Shown here: positions 23,601 through 35,775 of the stretch, one piece after another
Position numbering within the stretch: the stretch's first letter is position 1
How the letters are laid out: each line of letters begins with the position of its first letter
Notes under the pieces: generated by a model
Told to the model about the DNA's origin: nothing
Database searches by the model: none
Seen by the model: the letters and a program-made list of their open reading frames with translations, nothing else
NCBI GenBank assembly: GCA_014706295.1
Contig: JACSVZ010000039.1
Location: 372,001 to 436,000, forward strand
DNA: 64,000 bases
Source of the DNA: Lycocorax pyrrhopterus obiensis
Lineage: Eukaryota; Chordata; Aves; Passeriformes; Paradisaeidae
Direction of reading: 5' to 3'
Position numbers and translations under genes: made by a program

Positions 23601-25350
23601 ATAAATATATATTTAGATAAGGTCCTGTAAATCACAACTCTCAAAAAAAATATTAAAGGGTACATCTTAAAACTCTTGCAGGAATTTCTGTAAAAAGCAA
23701 ACAATTTTATAAGTACAGTGTGGGATGATGAAATGACAGTTCATGGACTGTGGTATTTTAAATCAGAAGCAGCAAACACAATTTTAATTAAAGATGATTC
23801 TTTTGCATCTATATGCTGCCACTGAATGTGCAGGCAATGATAGCAATTTTCCCAGGAAAATTCCAGTGGGCTTTGTTGGATAGCCAAGTTCAGCTGACAC
23901 AATTAAAAGGACTTTTAATCAATGGTGAAATTTCCTGGAATCATGGATTTTACAATGTTAAATGTCCACGAACGTGCTTTTCAGACTATTTTCAGGATCT
24001 GAACAGTTATTGTCACACCAATTCGAACTCCCACAGCATTTCCAGATCTGATTCAAATGTGGGTCTGAGATTTACTTCCCAGTCAAGAAAAGACAAATCT
24101 GAGAGCTTGTGAAAAGCAACTAAAGAAGAAATAGCATCAAGACAGTTCAGGCAAAGATAAGTATTAGGTATGTTTCCATGTTCATGTTTTTTATATATGG
24201 GGGGTTTTTTACAAAAAATAAAAGCTTTTATGAACTCTCTTGGCATAACACTAAATTTAAAACAAAAGACAAAAACAGGCTTGGGTTCAAACTCACTGTT
24301 TCATTTGCCTATTAAAGCTATACTTTAGGAGTGGCTAGAGTGGAAGCAAAGAGTCTGGCATCTTTTCATCCAGTTGTTTCTTCTCTCTCCACCAGACAGC
24401 TGCCTCACATGATGGGCTGAAGAAGAAAAAGCAGTGTTTAGCCACACACTGTTTAATGAAGGTCTGAGGCTCGTTGTTTTCTCTGTTGGAGTCTACCTCA
24501 TGGAAGGGCCATAGCATTTAATTTGGAAAATGCACCTACGGGGTGTAGGTAACTGGTAACTAGGTCTGGATCGGTCCCTCGCTGAGAAGTCAGTGAGCTG
24601 CAGTACAAAATAAAGTATGGGTTTTTTCCTTGATTTCTGGGCAAGAAAATTTTGCCAGTACTGTGGCTTTGTTTTTGTGGCTTACTTAATTTTTCTCCAG
24701 ATGAACCTATTGGAGAGACTGCATGGTAGATTAAGTGGAAGGGTTTGCAGCCTTTTCTGGCAAAAGGATGGCTTAGGAGATACGGCTTTTTCTAGGAAAT
24801 AAATATAATACACGCCAGTTCTCTATAAACCCAGAGGTCAGTTAATTGACAGTCCCATAAGACAAGTTGCCATGGAGATCAGGTGATTTAGTAGTTCACA
24901 GAGAAAGGCTTAGTCACATATAACTGTGAAATCCTGTGTGTTGGTGGTGAAAATGCAAACATGGAGTGAAGTCTAGATGGAAAGAGAAAAAAAGTAAATC
25001 CTGGAGCATGATCTACGTACTCTGGTATTCAAAGGAAAAAGAAATGCTGGTTAACTTTTTTAACATCTGGACAAATGCTGGTATAGTGTACATGCGTCAA
25101 TTTGATGTCTTCCATTGTGGGAAAACACAGTTTAAGAAGCAGGAAGACCTGCCCCTCCACTGGCCTAGGAGCAGTAAAGTCTGAGGGTTGTTGCTTCCTT
25201 CCACCCCCGTGGTCTGTACCAGGTCCTGCCCCAACCAGAGAGGGAAATCTCTGTTTTCTTAACCAACAGTGGCCACTCGAGGTCTAAAGTAGGCTAATAT
25301 TTCTTTCTGTCTGTAAGTAAGTGGGAAACCTCACAGAAGGGTCACACTAT
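20606..25350. other. Unannotated intergenic/intronic stretch
   Basis: No supportable gene in 4.7 kb. TTTA/TTTATT-rich simple sequence at about 23037-23060. Open frames up to 100 codons (21948-22250 minus, 23813-24112 plus) are within chance expectation and show no motif. Nothing else recognised. Confidence 0.5.
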
Positions 25351-25967
25351 TGTGTGGTTTGACCCTGGCTGGATGCCAGGCATCCACCAAAAGGTTTATG
25401 AATTGAGATAAGAACTGGGAGACATCACTCATTAAATACAAACATGGGCAAAACAGACTCAAATTGAGGATATTAATAGAATTTATTACTAAAAAACTCA
25501 GAGCAGGATAATGAGAAGTAAAATAAATCTTAAAAACAACTTTCCCCCACCCCTCCTTCCTTCCCAGGAACTACCCTTCTCTCCCAGCAGTGCAGGGAGA
25601 TGGGGAGTGGGGTTTATGGTCAGTTCATCACAGGTTGCTCCTGCTGCTGCTCAGGGAGAGGAGTCCTTGCCCTGCTCAGCCATGGGTTCCCTCCCATGGG
25701 AGACAGTTCTCCACAAACTGCTCCAGTGTGGGTCACTTTTCCATGACATGCAGTCCTTCAAGAACAGGCTGCTCCAGTGTGGGTCCCCCGCTGGGTTACA
25801 AGTCCTTCCAGGAAACCTTCTCCATCATGGGCTCATCTCTCCATCCTGGAGCCAGCTGGCATTGGCTCTGTTGGACATGGGGGAAGCTTCTGGCAGCTTC
25901 TCACAAAAGCCACCCTGTAGCACTGTAGTCCCCCGCTACCAAAAGCTGGCTGTGCAAACCCAAGGCA
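25351..25967 (+). mobile_element. Endogenous retrovirus LTR, type A, copy 3 (internally deleted)
   Basis: Starts TGTGTGGTTTGACCCTGGCT and ends TGCAAACCCAAGGCA; only 617 bp against 1.0-1.15 kb for its relatives. The missing part is the central minisatellite block and the segment downstream: sequence passes from CATCATGGGCTCATCTCTCC (about 25824-25843) straight to the near-terminal GAGCCAGCTGGCATTGG. The flanking pentamers are ACTAT and GCTAT (4 of 5 identical), a decayed 5-bp target-site duplication. This implies that the deletion happened inside the LTR and the ends are original. A 154-codon open frame at 25511-25975 overlaps it. Confidence 0.85.
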
Positions 25968-27196
25968 GCTATTAACATAACACAAAAGAAGGGGGCAAAA
26001 GGGCTGAAAACCTGAGAACAGGGAAAGTAGAGCTGTTGCCTCACCACTAAAACCGAAAAAAGGGAGACAAACTTTTCTGAATGTCTTCATAAACTGAAAA
26101 AAAAAAAGGAAATAGAGTTTCTTCAGGGACAAATTTGTAAAGGATTATATTACTGTCCTGCATCTTCCACAAGTCACTCAGTACAATTCAAATTTTTGTG
26201 TGGAGACTGAGTAATCTTTACTTCATGATAATACCAGAACTTCTCAGAAGCAGTTGTCCCTGAATTTCTGGTGTTCTTTGTAACAGAAATTGGTATTTCA
26301 CTCACCTCTTTGAGTATAGAAATTATTATTGTTTCCCTAGGATTCAAAATGGACTGTCCAAGATATGTGCCCCTACATCCCATCACGAGTGCTCTGCAAT
26401 CAGAGATCATAGGTGAAAGAAAGGAGTGACTATAAAAGCAAGGAAGTAAAATAGAACTTCAAGCAGCTCCTTGCCTGACATGCCTATTATTTTGAGTTAT
26501 AATTGGAACAAAACCTAAAATGTAATTTCTCTGTCTCCTTATGAAGGGAAATAATTTTTTTAATTTTGAAGTTTTGACAACAGGGAACAGCAAAGATGGC
26601 ATGTCAGAGAAATGATTTCCTTAGCTCAAGCTTCCTTTTCAAAGGAAGGAATTAATTTTTACTTATTTTCAATTTTTATTCCATTGCAGCCAAAGTTATC
26701 TTTTTTTTTTTTTTAAATTTCTGACTCCTTCTTTTCTCCATTTTCCCCAAGGTTTTTGCATCCCTAGCACAAACTGAATTTATTCAGCTATGATAGTATG
26801 GTACAATTCTCAATTCTGGCACCATAATCTAGCTTGATGTTTGTTTGTAGCAGTAGGTGAGAAAGTGATGGAGTTTCTAAGAGCCAAGCTTCCTCATTTT
26901 GTTCTTTTGAGGCTGTTGGAAGCAGCTTTTTGGGTGGAAGCAGCAGAATTTGAATGAATCTGGCAAGCACTGTTACCCTCCTATCATGAGGATTGCAATT
27001 AATTCCTGTTCCAAACCTGGGAGTGACTTTGGGAGAGTGGAAATGACAGCTGGAAAATGTGGAACCATTAAAACACATGGCACTGCAGAACCATAACTTT
27101 ATTAAACTGTTACTCACCAGCACATGGGGAGCAGTGGCCAGGTTTGTTGGGAGTGAGAGGCTCAATCCACTCACCCAAACCTCTCAGTAGGAGAGA
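25968..27196. other. Unannotated intergenic/intronic stretch
   Basis: No gene seen. T run at about 26701-26716. A 128-codon minus-strand open frame (26788-27174) has no recognisable motif and I do not regard it as a gene. Confidence 0.5.
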
Positions 27197-27325
27197 TCAT
27201 AGAATTATAGACAGGTTTGGGTTGGAAGGGGCATTAAAGATCATCCAGTTCCAACCCCCTGACATGGGAAGAGACACCTTCCACTGGACCAGGTTGCTCA
27301 AAGCCCCACCCCACGTGGCCTTGAG
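27197..27325 (-). mobile_element. CR1 LINE 3'-end fragment (antisense)
   Basis: Antisense CR1 tail: GATCATAGAATTATAGACAG, GGTTTGGGTTGGAAGGGGC, CATCCAGTTCCAACCCCC, ACACCTTCCACTGGACCAGG and TTGCTCAAAGCCCCACC. It is about 130 bp long, severely 5'-truncated as most CR1 copies are. It belongs to the same broad subgroup as 29577-29893 and 51432-51768. Confidence 0.9.
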
Positions 27326-29576
27326 ATGAGGGGAAACACTTGATGCGTATAAACGTAGGCATGCCCTGACATGTAAGGATGTGGAGGAGAGTGGAGTGCA
27401 AGGAACCTTTTGATTTTCCCTTCCCGAGCCATTTGTGCCTTGGAGTCTCCTATTGGAGCAGGCGTTAGGCAGTAAAAGGGGTGGTCTAATTACTCCATGC
27501 AGCTGGACACAGCTGTCCCAAGTGCTTAAAGAAACATCAATAAGTATAAAACCCCGTATGGGGCAATAAGGTGCTAAGAAAATCATTGCTCTTACACGCC
27601 ATCTTCATCGTTCCCTGCTATCAAAACTTGGAAATGAAAAAAATTATTTCCCTTCATAACAAGACCAAGAAATTACTAAGTACAGCTTTCCATTTCAGTT
27701 TTGGGATCTTTTCTATATAATCCTTAGTGTTTCTCCTCAGGTTTGGTTGACAAGTGCAAACTTTTTCTCTTTGGGAGAAAACTCTGACCAGACCATAACA
27801 GTACTGGAGAGTGGCACAGAAGTTTTACTAATTCTAACTGTCTTATTATAACTTTTTTTGCACTGCCTGTATCATTCCCACAGGCAAAAAAAATATCAGC
27901 ATGGAGAATAGGAACTATTACATAAAGGGATAGGAAAACAGATTTTTAAAATCATCTTACAATAATGATTGTATTAACCTAACTTGCACACACAAACCCA
28001 CTTCTTTAGATTTGCAATGATGAAAAAAAGAAAGGGAAAAAGGAAAATGACATCAGAAATGATGATGCATTAGGTGTCCACTGAGGCTAAAATCTCCTTC
28101 TCTGGAGTCAGTGGGAGAACTTCAACTGCTTCCAGAATTAGTAGCTTTATAAATAGATACTGAAATAGTTCTTTAAATAGGAGGGGTGGTGACACAGATA
28201 CACTTAAATGGCTTCAAAAATCAGAAAGGGCTGGGTATTCTCATGTCCAGCAGTGCATTTGGATTTGCAAGAGTAGATTTGCCTAGCTTATGGTTGAGCT
28301 ATGTTAAAAAATTCCACAATCTTTATTTGGTGAATCACAGTGGATCCATGTAGTACTGGGGACTGACCTATGGAATGACTGCAAAAAATCTGACACACGG
28401 CTTTCTACCAATGTAACAAAACTATCAAATGGCATGAAAATAATATTCAAAGTTTAGCCTAATTTGTATCATGAATAGACATCAACCAAAGGCACTGCTA
28501 AAATTTCTTTTGTTTTCAAAGGTGTGGTGTTCTCAAATAAAAATGCTCTAAAATATTGCTTAGAATACAGTTTGCACCGCACATAAAGGACATAAACATT
28601 CAACACTCAGACTGAAAAACTGGAATTCCATAATTCTGAAGCTCAATCTTACACAATGAACAGTGGCAACAAAACAAAGTAAGCAAAAGTTAAACAAAGT
28701 AAAAAGAAAACCTACTGAAAGGCTCACAGCAAGAGAGGCCTGTGTGACTCCAGTATCTGCAACTGGGCATAGCTGGATAAAAAGCCGGCAGATTTTTTAA
28801 TCTGCAAGTGGAAAAGGATGTGTTTTAATTGTTCCTTTAAAAGGCTGCAAGCATCCTTTAATGAAAGTAACTATAGCGAGGATTGCTAGAATTCAATTAG
28901 CCACAACAGGTGTGTGCTGGAGACCTTCAAACCACAGAACACAACATGGTCCTTCAGAGTAACTGGCAAATTACCTGCGAATGAATGCTGTCAGGAAAAC
29001 CCAGCTGGCAGGAATGCTCTGGAAGTGCCAGCATTGCCAAGACTCTATCAGCAGGAAAGTAATGGCAGGTGTAAATGTTAAAATTGATGGAGGTTAATGA
29101 AGGACCCAGTGGCAATGGACCAGATTGCCTTTTCCCCCTGGTAACCCGGGGAATTTAGTGCAATTTCTGAACAACATTCTCTGGCAGCCTTGCTAGTGAA
29201 CCTGAGATGGACCTGAATGCTGTTGTTCCTTGGAAAAAAACCTTGGCAATGGCAGTGATGACGTCCAGTGCATCTCCACCTAGTAGAGACTCACATCTAT
29301 TCTATTTATGGCTGTGAATGAAGGAAGAGATGGGTTCTAAAATTAGAACAGAATGTTATTATCTTATGAAAACTCATAGAGTGCAACTTCTAGTATTTTC
29401 TTACTTAGAGGAGAGAAGAATGATGGAAAGCCAATTGCATAAGTGATTAGAGATGTCCTGGAAATTGTGTGATACCATGTTTACACTTACTATTTTCATA
29501 CAAATTTCAATGGTATTTATTGTTCTAAAATTTAAGATTCTGTGGTTTTGGACCGAGATAAAGACCTCAGATCACT
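27326..29576. other. Unannotated stretch, possible non-coding conserved segment
   Basis: No gene. The part at about 28790-29080 is less repetitive, of balanced composition and holds AATTG/ATTA cores and an ACAGGTGTGTGC box. It is listed in the hunt as a possible regulatory element, without conservation evidence. Confidence 0.45.
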
Positions 29577-29893
29577 TATACTGGGGAGAGTGATTTTTAC
29601 ATGGGCAGATAGTGATAGGACAAGGGGGAATGATTTTAAACTAAAAGAGGAGAGATTTAGCCTAGATGCTAGGAAGAAATTTACTGTGAGCATGGTGAGT
29701 TCCTGGAAGGGGTTGCCCAGAGAAACTGGATGCCTCATCCATGGAAGTGTTCAAGGCCAGGTTAGATGGGGCCCTGATCAACCTGATCTAGTGGGTGAAA
29801 TCCCTGCCCATGGCAAGGGGTAGGGGAGTGGGGAGTATAGTGGCACTAGATGCTCTTTTTGGTCCCTTCCAAGCCAAGCCATTCTATGATGAT
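29577..29893 (+). mobile_element. CR1 LINE 3' UTR fragment
   Basis: Sense CR1 3' end. Recognisable blocks are ACATGGGCAGATAGTGATAG (compare ACAAGGGCATGCAGTGATGG in 51432-51768), GAGGAGAGATTTAGCCTAGA, GAAGTGTTCAAGGCCAGGTT, CTGCCCATGGCAAGGGG and the terminal CATTCTATGATGATT. About 317 bp, 5'-truncated, non-coding. The 93-codon frame here is an accident of the 3' UTR. Confidence 0.9.
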
Positions 29894-31190
29894 TATTTTT
29901 TTTTAACAAACAACTTTTTCAGTTTGTGAGACAAAATCTTGCATATGTCCATCCAGATGGTACTCATTCAGACAGGTACAAAATGTCCTGTTCTTTAAGC
30001 TACTGTCAGGACTCCTTAGAGACCTAAATAATTTCAATAATTTCAATTTCTATGGTATGCTTACTGAAAAGTAAAAGGAAACATGTGATTTTAAGAGACA
30101 AAATTAAATATATAAAATGTGTTAAATACATAAAATGTGTTCCTTTCCTCTATCTTCTGATCCTTGATTTTAAAGACAATGCTATGAAAGATTGAAAGTT
30201 TTGAGCCATATCCTATGACAAGAGTTATCAGAATGGTTTCATTTCTCTTCTGCAGAGATTTTGGTTTTCTCAGTAACAAGCACAGACAAATTGTTGAGGT
30301 ATCAAAACTGCAGAACCCTCAAAATATTTTTAATGGGTAACAGAAGAGTTCATGCTGTCTTATTTCACCGAATTCTGCAGTTTATGGAGAAATTTGGGAA
30401 ATATTCTGAAAGCGTTTTTTGAGAGGATGTCAACACTTCTGTATGGAAAGGAAATTGCTATAAGCTTCAGAGTTCTGGATATTGAAATGACCCAGGTTAT
30501 CATATGAAGGTGCTCTTTAACCATTAATCTTGTCTGTAAGGCACAGACTGGGATTTCTTAAATGGCTTTTTCAGCTCATAGAATTAATCAGCAGAGGCCA
30601 ATAGACTTCAATGAGGACAAAGAGAGAACTGCTGCTGAGTGCTTTTAAAAATCTAGCTTCTACTCTTGTTTGAAGTAAATAAGTGTTGATTAATCTTAAA
30701 CTTAACAGATTGATGATCTGCAGGCAGTTTTATTAAAGACCAGATGACCCATTTCATTTCTGTGTAGAAAAGCCAATGTGAAGTGAAAATTTTTCAATTG
30801 AAACTGAGGCCAAGTATGTCATACTTGTTTGTTGTTCGATTAAGAGTACAGAGAGCAATGGTTTTAACTCAGAAGAAAAGAAAATAAAAGGATGACAAAT
30901 GGGTAGTAATACAGAGATTTAAGACTCGTGCAGCTTTTTCATCCTACTGGTATTCAGCCACACTTAGGATATTTGAGAAAGATGACTGAAGTGACTTTAT
31001 TTTCTGGATAACGGACTGATTAAATAATGTTGCAGGGACCATTGAAGAATGCAAAGGTATTTTACTGCGCAGTGGAGAGGAAGAGGCATTCCTTCTGAAA
31101 TAGCCACGAGCCTGATCTTTACAAATCTACAAATTCCACTCAACAGTGGGGAACACTTTGCAAGGACGGCATGAAGCTGTATGGGATGGG
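29894..31190. other. Unannotated intergenic/intronic stretch
   Basis: No gene. A small 18-bp-period duplication (ATAAAATGTGTT repeated) at about 30113-30142. Otherwise nothing recognised. Confidence 0.6.
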
Positions 31191-32325
31191 TGTGGTGTCT
31201 TGACCTTTTCTGGATGACAAGTGCCCACCAAAACTGCTCTATCACTCTCCTTGTCAGCTGGACAGGGGAGAAAAAAATGTTAACGAATGGCTCCTGGCTA
31301 GAGATAAGGACAGGGAGAGATCACTCAGCAACTACCCTCACCAGCACAACAGATTCAACTTGGGGAAATTAGTTTAATTTATTACCAATCAAATCAGAGC
31401 AGGGTAATGAAAAACCTCCCCCTTGCCCCATCGTCCTTTCAGGCTTTATTCCTAGTTCTCTCTACCTCCTCCCTCTCAGCAGTGCAGGGGGATGGCGAAT
31501 GAGAGCTGCAGTCAGGTCACCACATGTCTCTCCTGCTCCTTCCTTCTCAGAGGGAGGGAGGACTCCTCACAGTCTTCACTTGCTCCAGCATGGGGTCTCT
31601 CCCATGGGAGATTATCCTCCACGAACTTATCCAGTATGGGTCCTTTCCACAGGCTTCAGTTTTCTTGAACTGCTCCAGTGTGGGTCCCTTCTGTGGGGTG
31701 CAGTCTGTCAGGAACAGGCTGCTCCAGTGTGGGTCCCCCACGGGGTGACAAATCTTGCCAGCAAACCTGCCCCAGTGTGGGCTCATCTATCCACAAGTCT
31801 GCAGTTCCTGCCCAGAACCTGCTCCAGTGTGGGCTTCTCACAAGTTTACAGCCTCCTTTGGGCATCCACCTGCTCTGGTGTGGAGTCCTGCAAAGGCAGC
31901 AGATGGATTTCTGCTCCCCCATGGACCTCCATGCGCAGCGGGGGAACAGCTGCCTCACCACAGTCTTCCCCATGGGCTGCAGAGGAATCTCTGCTTTGGT
32001 GCCCGGAGCATCACCACCCCCCTGGCCCACTGCTGCTGAAGGGACCTGGGTATCTGCAGGACTGTTCCTCTCACATGTTCTCACTCCTCTCTTCTCTGGC
32101 TGCAATTTGTTTCTGCACAATAACTTTTTTCCCCTTCTTAAATCTGTTATTCCAAAGGCACTATCACCGCTGATGATAGGCTTTGCCTTGGCCAGCAGTG
32201 CCTCCATCCTGGAGCTGGCTGGCATCGGCTCTGTCAGATATGGGGGAAGCCTCCAGCAGCTTCTCATAGAAGTCACCCTGGTTACCACCCCTGCTATCAA
32301 AACCTTGCCATGCAAACCCAATACG
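31191..32325 (+). mobile_element. Endogenous retrovirus LTR, type A, copy 4
   Basis: Starts TGTGGTGTCTTGACCTTTTC and ends GCAAACCCAATACG (final A changed to G); 1135 bp. Flanking pentamers ATGGG and ATGTG match at 4 of 5 bases, consistent with a decayed 5-bp target-site duplication. The minisatellite part (about 31570-31900) shows successive units carrying CTCCAGTGTGGGTCC or close variants. It has the longest stop-free stretches in the window: 224 codons (31499-32173) and 234 codons (31678-32382) in two different plus frames, and 221 codons on the minus strand (31656-32321). Three long open frames at once indicate a stop-poor repeat rather than one selected protein. Solo LTR. Confidence 0.87.
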
Positions 32326-35094
32326 ATGTGTCGAGCTGGGAAGGCAACAAAAGCAAGAGAAAAAATGGGAATGTGCTTGTAAGAAAAGACAACTTAAACA
32401 TCTCAATCTTCAGAAGCATCAAATGAATTTAACAATGTGAAATTACTGTTCTGAAGAAAAGGAAAAAAATCCCAACCCAATTCCACAGTCCTTTGGCCCT
32501 TCAAGTTAGGGATATCATCAATGTTAAGACTTTTATGCTGCAAATAAAATCTTTTTCCAAACTTACTGATGACTACTGCAGAGTGAAAACTAGATTTTGT
32601 CTTCAATAGGAAATGCTGGTATTTCTGCAGGGCACAAAAACGAGATGAGAAAATGATGAGACTTTCTTTTTGATCTTTTCTATCAAAACAGAACAAGACT
32701 TTCATGAAACAGAACAGTTCATGCTGTCATTTTTTGGCTTAATATTATTTCTGCCATCTTCCTAGGGTTTATTTGAAAATATTTATTTTCTAGCAATTTC
32801 GTCATTAATTTGCATCTCTGTTGCTGCCTTGTCTCCAGAAATGTGGAATTCAGGTGGCTGTTGGAGACTGTATCTCTGCTGGTGCTTCTGCAACCGCATG
32901 ACACGCAGGACATCTGGTCCTGCTAGATCAGAGATTGAACCATCCTGTGCTTTCTGAGCCAGAGGCCAGAGGAAATGTCAGTGCCTTGAGAAAATACACC
33001 ATCAAAAGCAAGTGCAAATTCAAGTAGTTTAAACTTTATTATTAAAATTTTTATATTGTAGTAAAAATACCGAAGTTTGAGGAGTGCTAGTTGTAAAAGC
33101 AGGTCTGAAAGAAATTTCCTGACCAACAGTACTATCAAAACACTGTATGACTGAGAAATATGAGGGTACCAGATTGTTTTCCACAAGTTGTCATTCAAAT
33201 TTTTGTTACAGGGCTGTAACGGCTTAGTCAGCTTCATTTTCAGGTCATGAATGGTTCCCTGCCCTGCTTTCCAATCACAATACACATGTTCATTGGTTTA
33301 TATGGAGATTTGGATCTGCTCATTGAAGCTTTTAAGAGATAATGTAGTGGCATTTGAATGGGTCTTATTTCAACTAAAATTTCTGGGTTTCTTCCAAAGC
33401 ACAAATTTCCCCAATTTAAGCTAGCAGTTCCCCAGTAGATGTATGATAAAAACTAAGCTGTGTTACTCCACTATAGCTAGTAATTACATTGGCCAAATTC
33501 CTTTTTTATTAAACTCAAATGGAAAGGAAATAATTAGATCTGATAGCTATCATATAAGAGAGTATGCTGAGGGTGAAGTAATTAAACTGTAATTGTAGTA
33601 AATTACGTTTTTCATTAAAATTGTAAGAGATCTGTTAAATGATTAGCTAAAATGTTTAGGGTATTTGAAGTCCATTCAGCTTTTTGATTCTGCAGGCAGA
33701 TCAGAGGAATTTACAATCTGTGAAAGTGTGTTTGGATACTGCCCTATCTCATGCTATCAATACCAAAAGCTTGTTTGATTTTACCGAGTATTGTTCATTA
33801 TTGATAGTGCTACAAAATGTGTAGGATAGTTTTCCAAAGATCAAATGGAGCTGCTGCACTCTGCAATCTAAAACCTATCTGAATATTTACAAACAATCTC
33901 AGTGGCTCATTTACTAAGGGAGCAATTTTTTCTTTACATAAATTTAATCCCTTTATTTTATCTGTTCTGCTTTCAGAACTACCTCCTGCAGAATTGCTAT
34001 TGCAAAGAGGTGCTTGTCTGCTTTGAGTGAGGATGATACTACACCCTTAGTGACTCTGCAAGTGAGCTGTGACTGTGCCTCAGTCACAATGGTCACTGTA
34101 GAACATGCCTGAATATCCTGGGGGTTTTTTATTGTTTGTTTGTACTTTGTTTTTATTTTTTTTAATTTGGTTTTTTTTTTGTTGTTGTTGTTGTTGGGTT
34201 TTTTTGCTTGCTTTGGTTTCTAAAACCACTGAATTCACAGCATGTTCAGCTAAAAGAAAAATAACCCCAGTGCTGTGTCTTTAGCACATAATGAATCTCC
34301 TAAAGAACATTAAACCACCAATCTCCAGGTCACTGGAAGTTCTTGTCTACATGAGGTGAGCATGTAGAAAGGTAAAAAAACGCCAACGCTCTCCAGGGAG
34401 TTGCATGCACCAGGTAATTTTTTGTGTAAATAATTAAAAACTTTTCTGATGGCAGCAACGGTTACAGGGAAAATGCTGACTCTGTGAGAGCAAGTTCTCC
34501 ACAGCTGCAAAACACGATAGGGGAGGACTGAGCATAAACCCTTCTGGTACAGTCTGCTGTGGAGAACTGAAAAGCCATGGCACTGCACAGACCACGTAGA
34601 AAGAAAGATGGAAATGTTTTAGAAAGCATTAGCCTTGGAAAAGAAGTAAAGTTTGTCTCAAGAAGGACCTTCTAAACAAATTTGGAACAGACATGTCTTA
34701 AGGATAAGCTGAAAGCAGCCAAAAGATTACTTCACGGCATGAACATCCAAATAGACATTCCCCTTCAGAACATCCTAAGGAGCTGTAAGAAGAACTATTG
34801 CACACACAGGTGCTGCTTGAGAGGGGGTGGGAGAGTGAGCGGGGGCTGGTGTCAAGCCTAAGGTACTAAGAGGTTAGGTGCAGTATAAAGGAATGAAGAG
34901 ATTTTCTATTATTCATGAGCTAGTTAAGAGGCTGCATTTATGTCTGAGACCCTTGGGTGTGAGCTGCCTTACTGGAAGCAGCCAGCTTTGTGCCTTCTCC
35001 ACTTAGCCAGAAAAAACCCAGCTAACTACTGGGCTGCTGAATAAGAGGCACTCTAATGACACATCTCCAGAGGTTCCTTATTTTGAAACACAGA
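32326..35094. other. Unannotated intergenic/intronic stretch
   Basis: No gene. A (TTG)n-like and T-rich simple region lies at about 34120-34215. An AT-rich stretch at 33440-33660 is dense in TAATTA/ATTAG-type homeodomain cores. The 5' end of the LTR that follows is not sharply definable. Confidence 0.5.
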
Positions 35095-35775
35095 CTTTTA
35101 AAAATTAAGATTTTAGTTAAAGGTTAGCTTTGTTGAAATTAGTTAAAATAGATTTAATAGGTAAACTCAGCTGGAGTTAATTAAAGAGTTAATGATTAGT
35201 TAGAGAGTTAGGCCTGAAATAAGCTTTTAAGATGTAAGTAACTGATTGCTCGTCATCTTATATTTGTTTAGCTGTGCCTATAATGAGGAACAGAAAGCAC
35301 TGACTAATAGATCTAAAGAAATGTAGACAATTACTAATTTTTCCATTTGAAAACCTATTCAGAAGTGATGAAGACAGGAACTGGAGGTCCTCCAAGGGTA
35401 ATATGTATTGTCAAAAACCAGAAAGGTAGAAAGGTCAAAGCGAGGGAGATGAGTTTTACTTCATCATCTACGACCTCTCCCCAAATAATGAGGCCACTGA
35501 CTCAATTCAAGGAACAAACCACGCACGCTTAATAACTTTTCAGCTAATTACCATACGAAGCGGAGAATGGGAGGTGTCAATGTTATAAATATGCATTTGT
35601 ATTTTGAATATTTAGAACTTTTGCAGATAAGTAGACTTTGTACTGTTCTGTGTTTTTGCATTGTGTATTAGGGAGCTATCCCACGCAGCTGCCCAGTGCT
35701 GGAAATAAACATACACTTTCTAACCCTGTTAGAGAGTCTTTGTCCGTCTTAGTTGGGTATCGATATTAGATCAAT
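35095..35775 (+). mobile_element. Endogenous retrovirus LTR, type C (boundaries approximate)
   Basis: The 3' part has the order expected of a retroviral promoter and poly(A) region. A TATA box TATAAAT lies at 35584-35590. About 120 bp downstream is a poly(A) signal AATAAA at 35704-35709, preceded by GGGAGCTATCCCACGCAGC and followed by a U5-like segment. The upstream part (35095-35330) has a repeated TTAGTTAAAG/TTAGTTAGAG character. I recall similar sequences as dispersed avian LTRs but cannot name the family. No second LTR, primer site or coding region is adjacent, so it would be a solo LTR. The 60-codon frame at 35347-35532 lies in U3. The left edge may be off by 100 bp or more. Confidence 0.55.

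Noticed and set aside
26788..27174. 128-codon minus-strand open frame
   Set aside because: No motif or conservation cue and of chance length; sits just before an antisense CR1 tail.
31656..32321. 221-codon minus-strand open frame
   Set aside because: Inside a type A LTR, overlapping two long frames on the other strand; a by-product of stop-poor GC-rich repeats.
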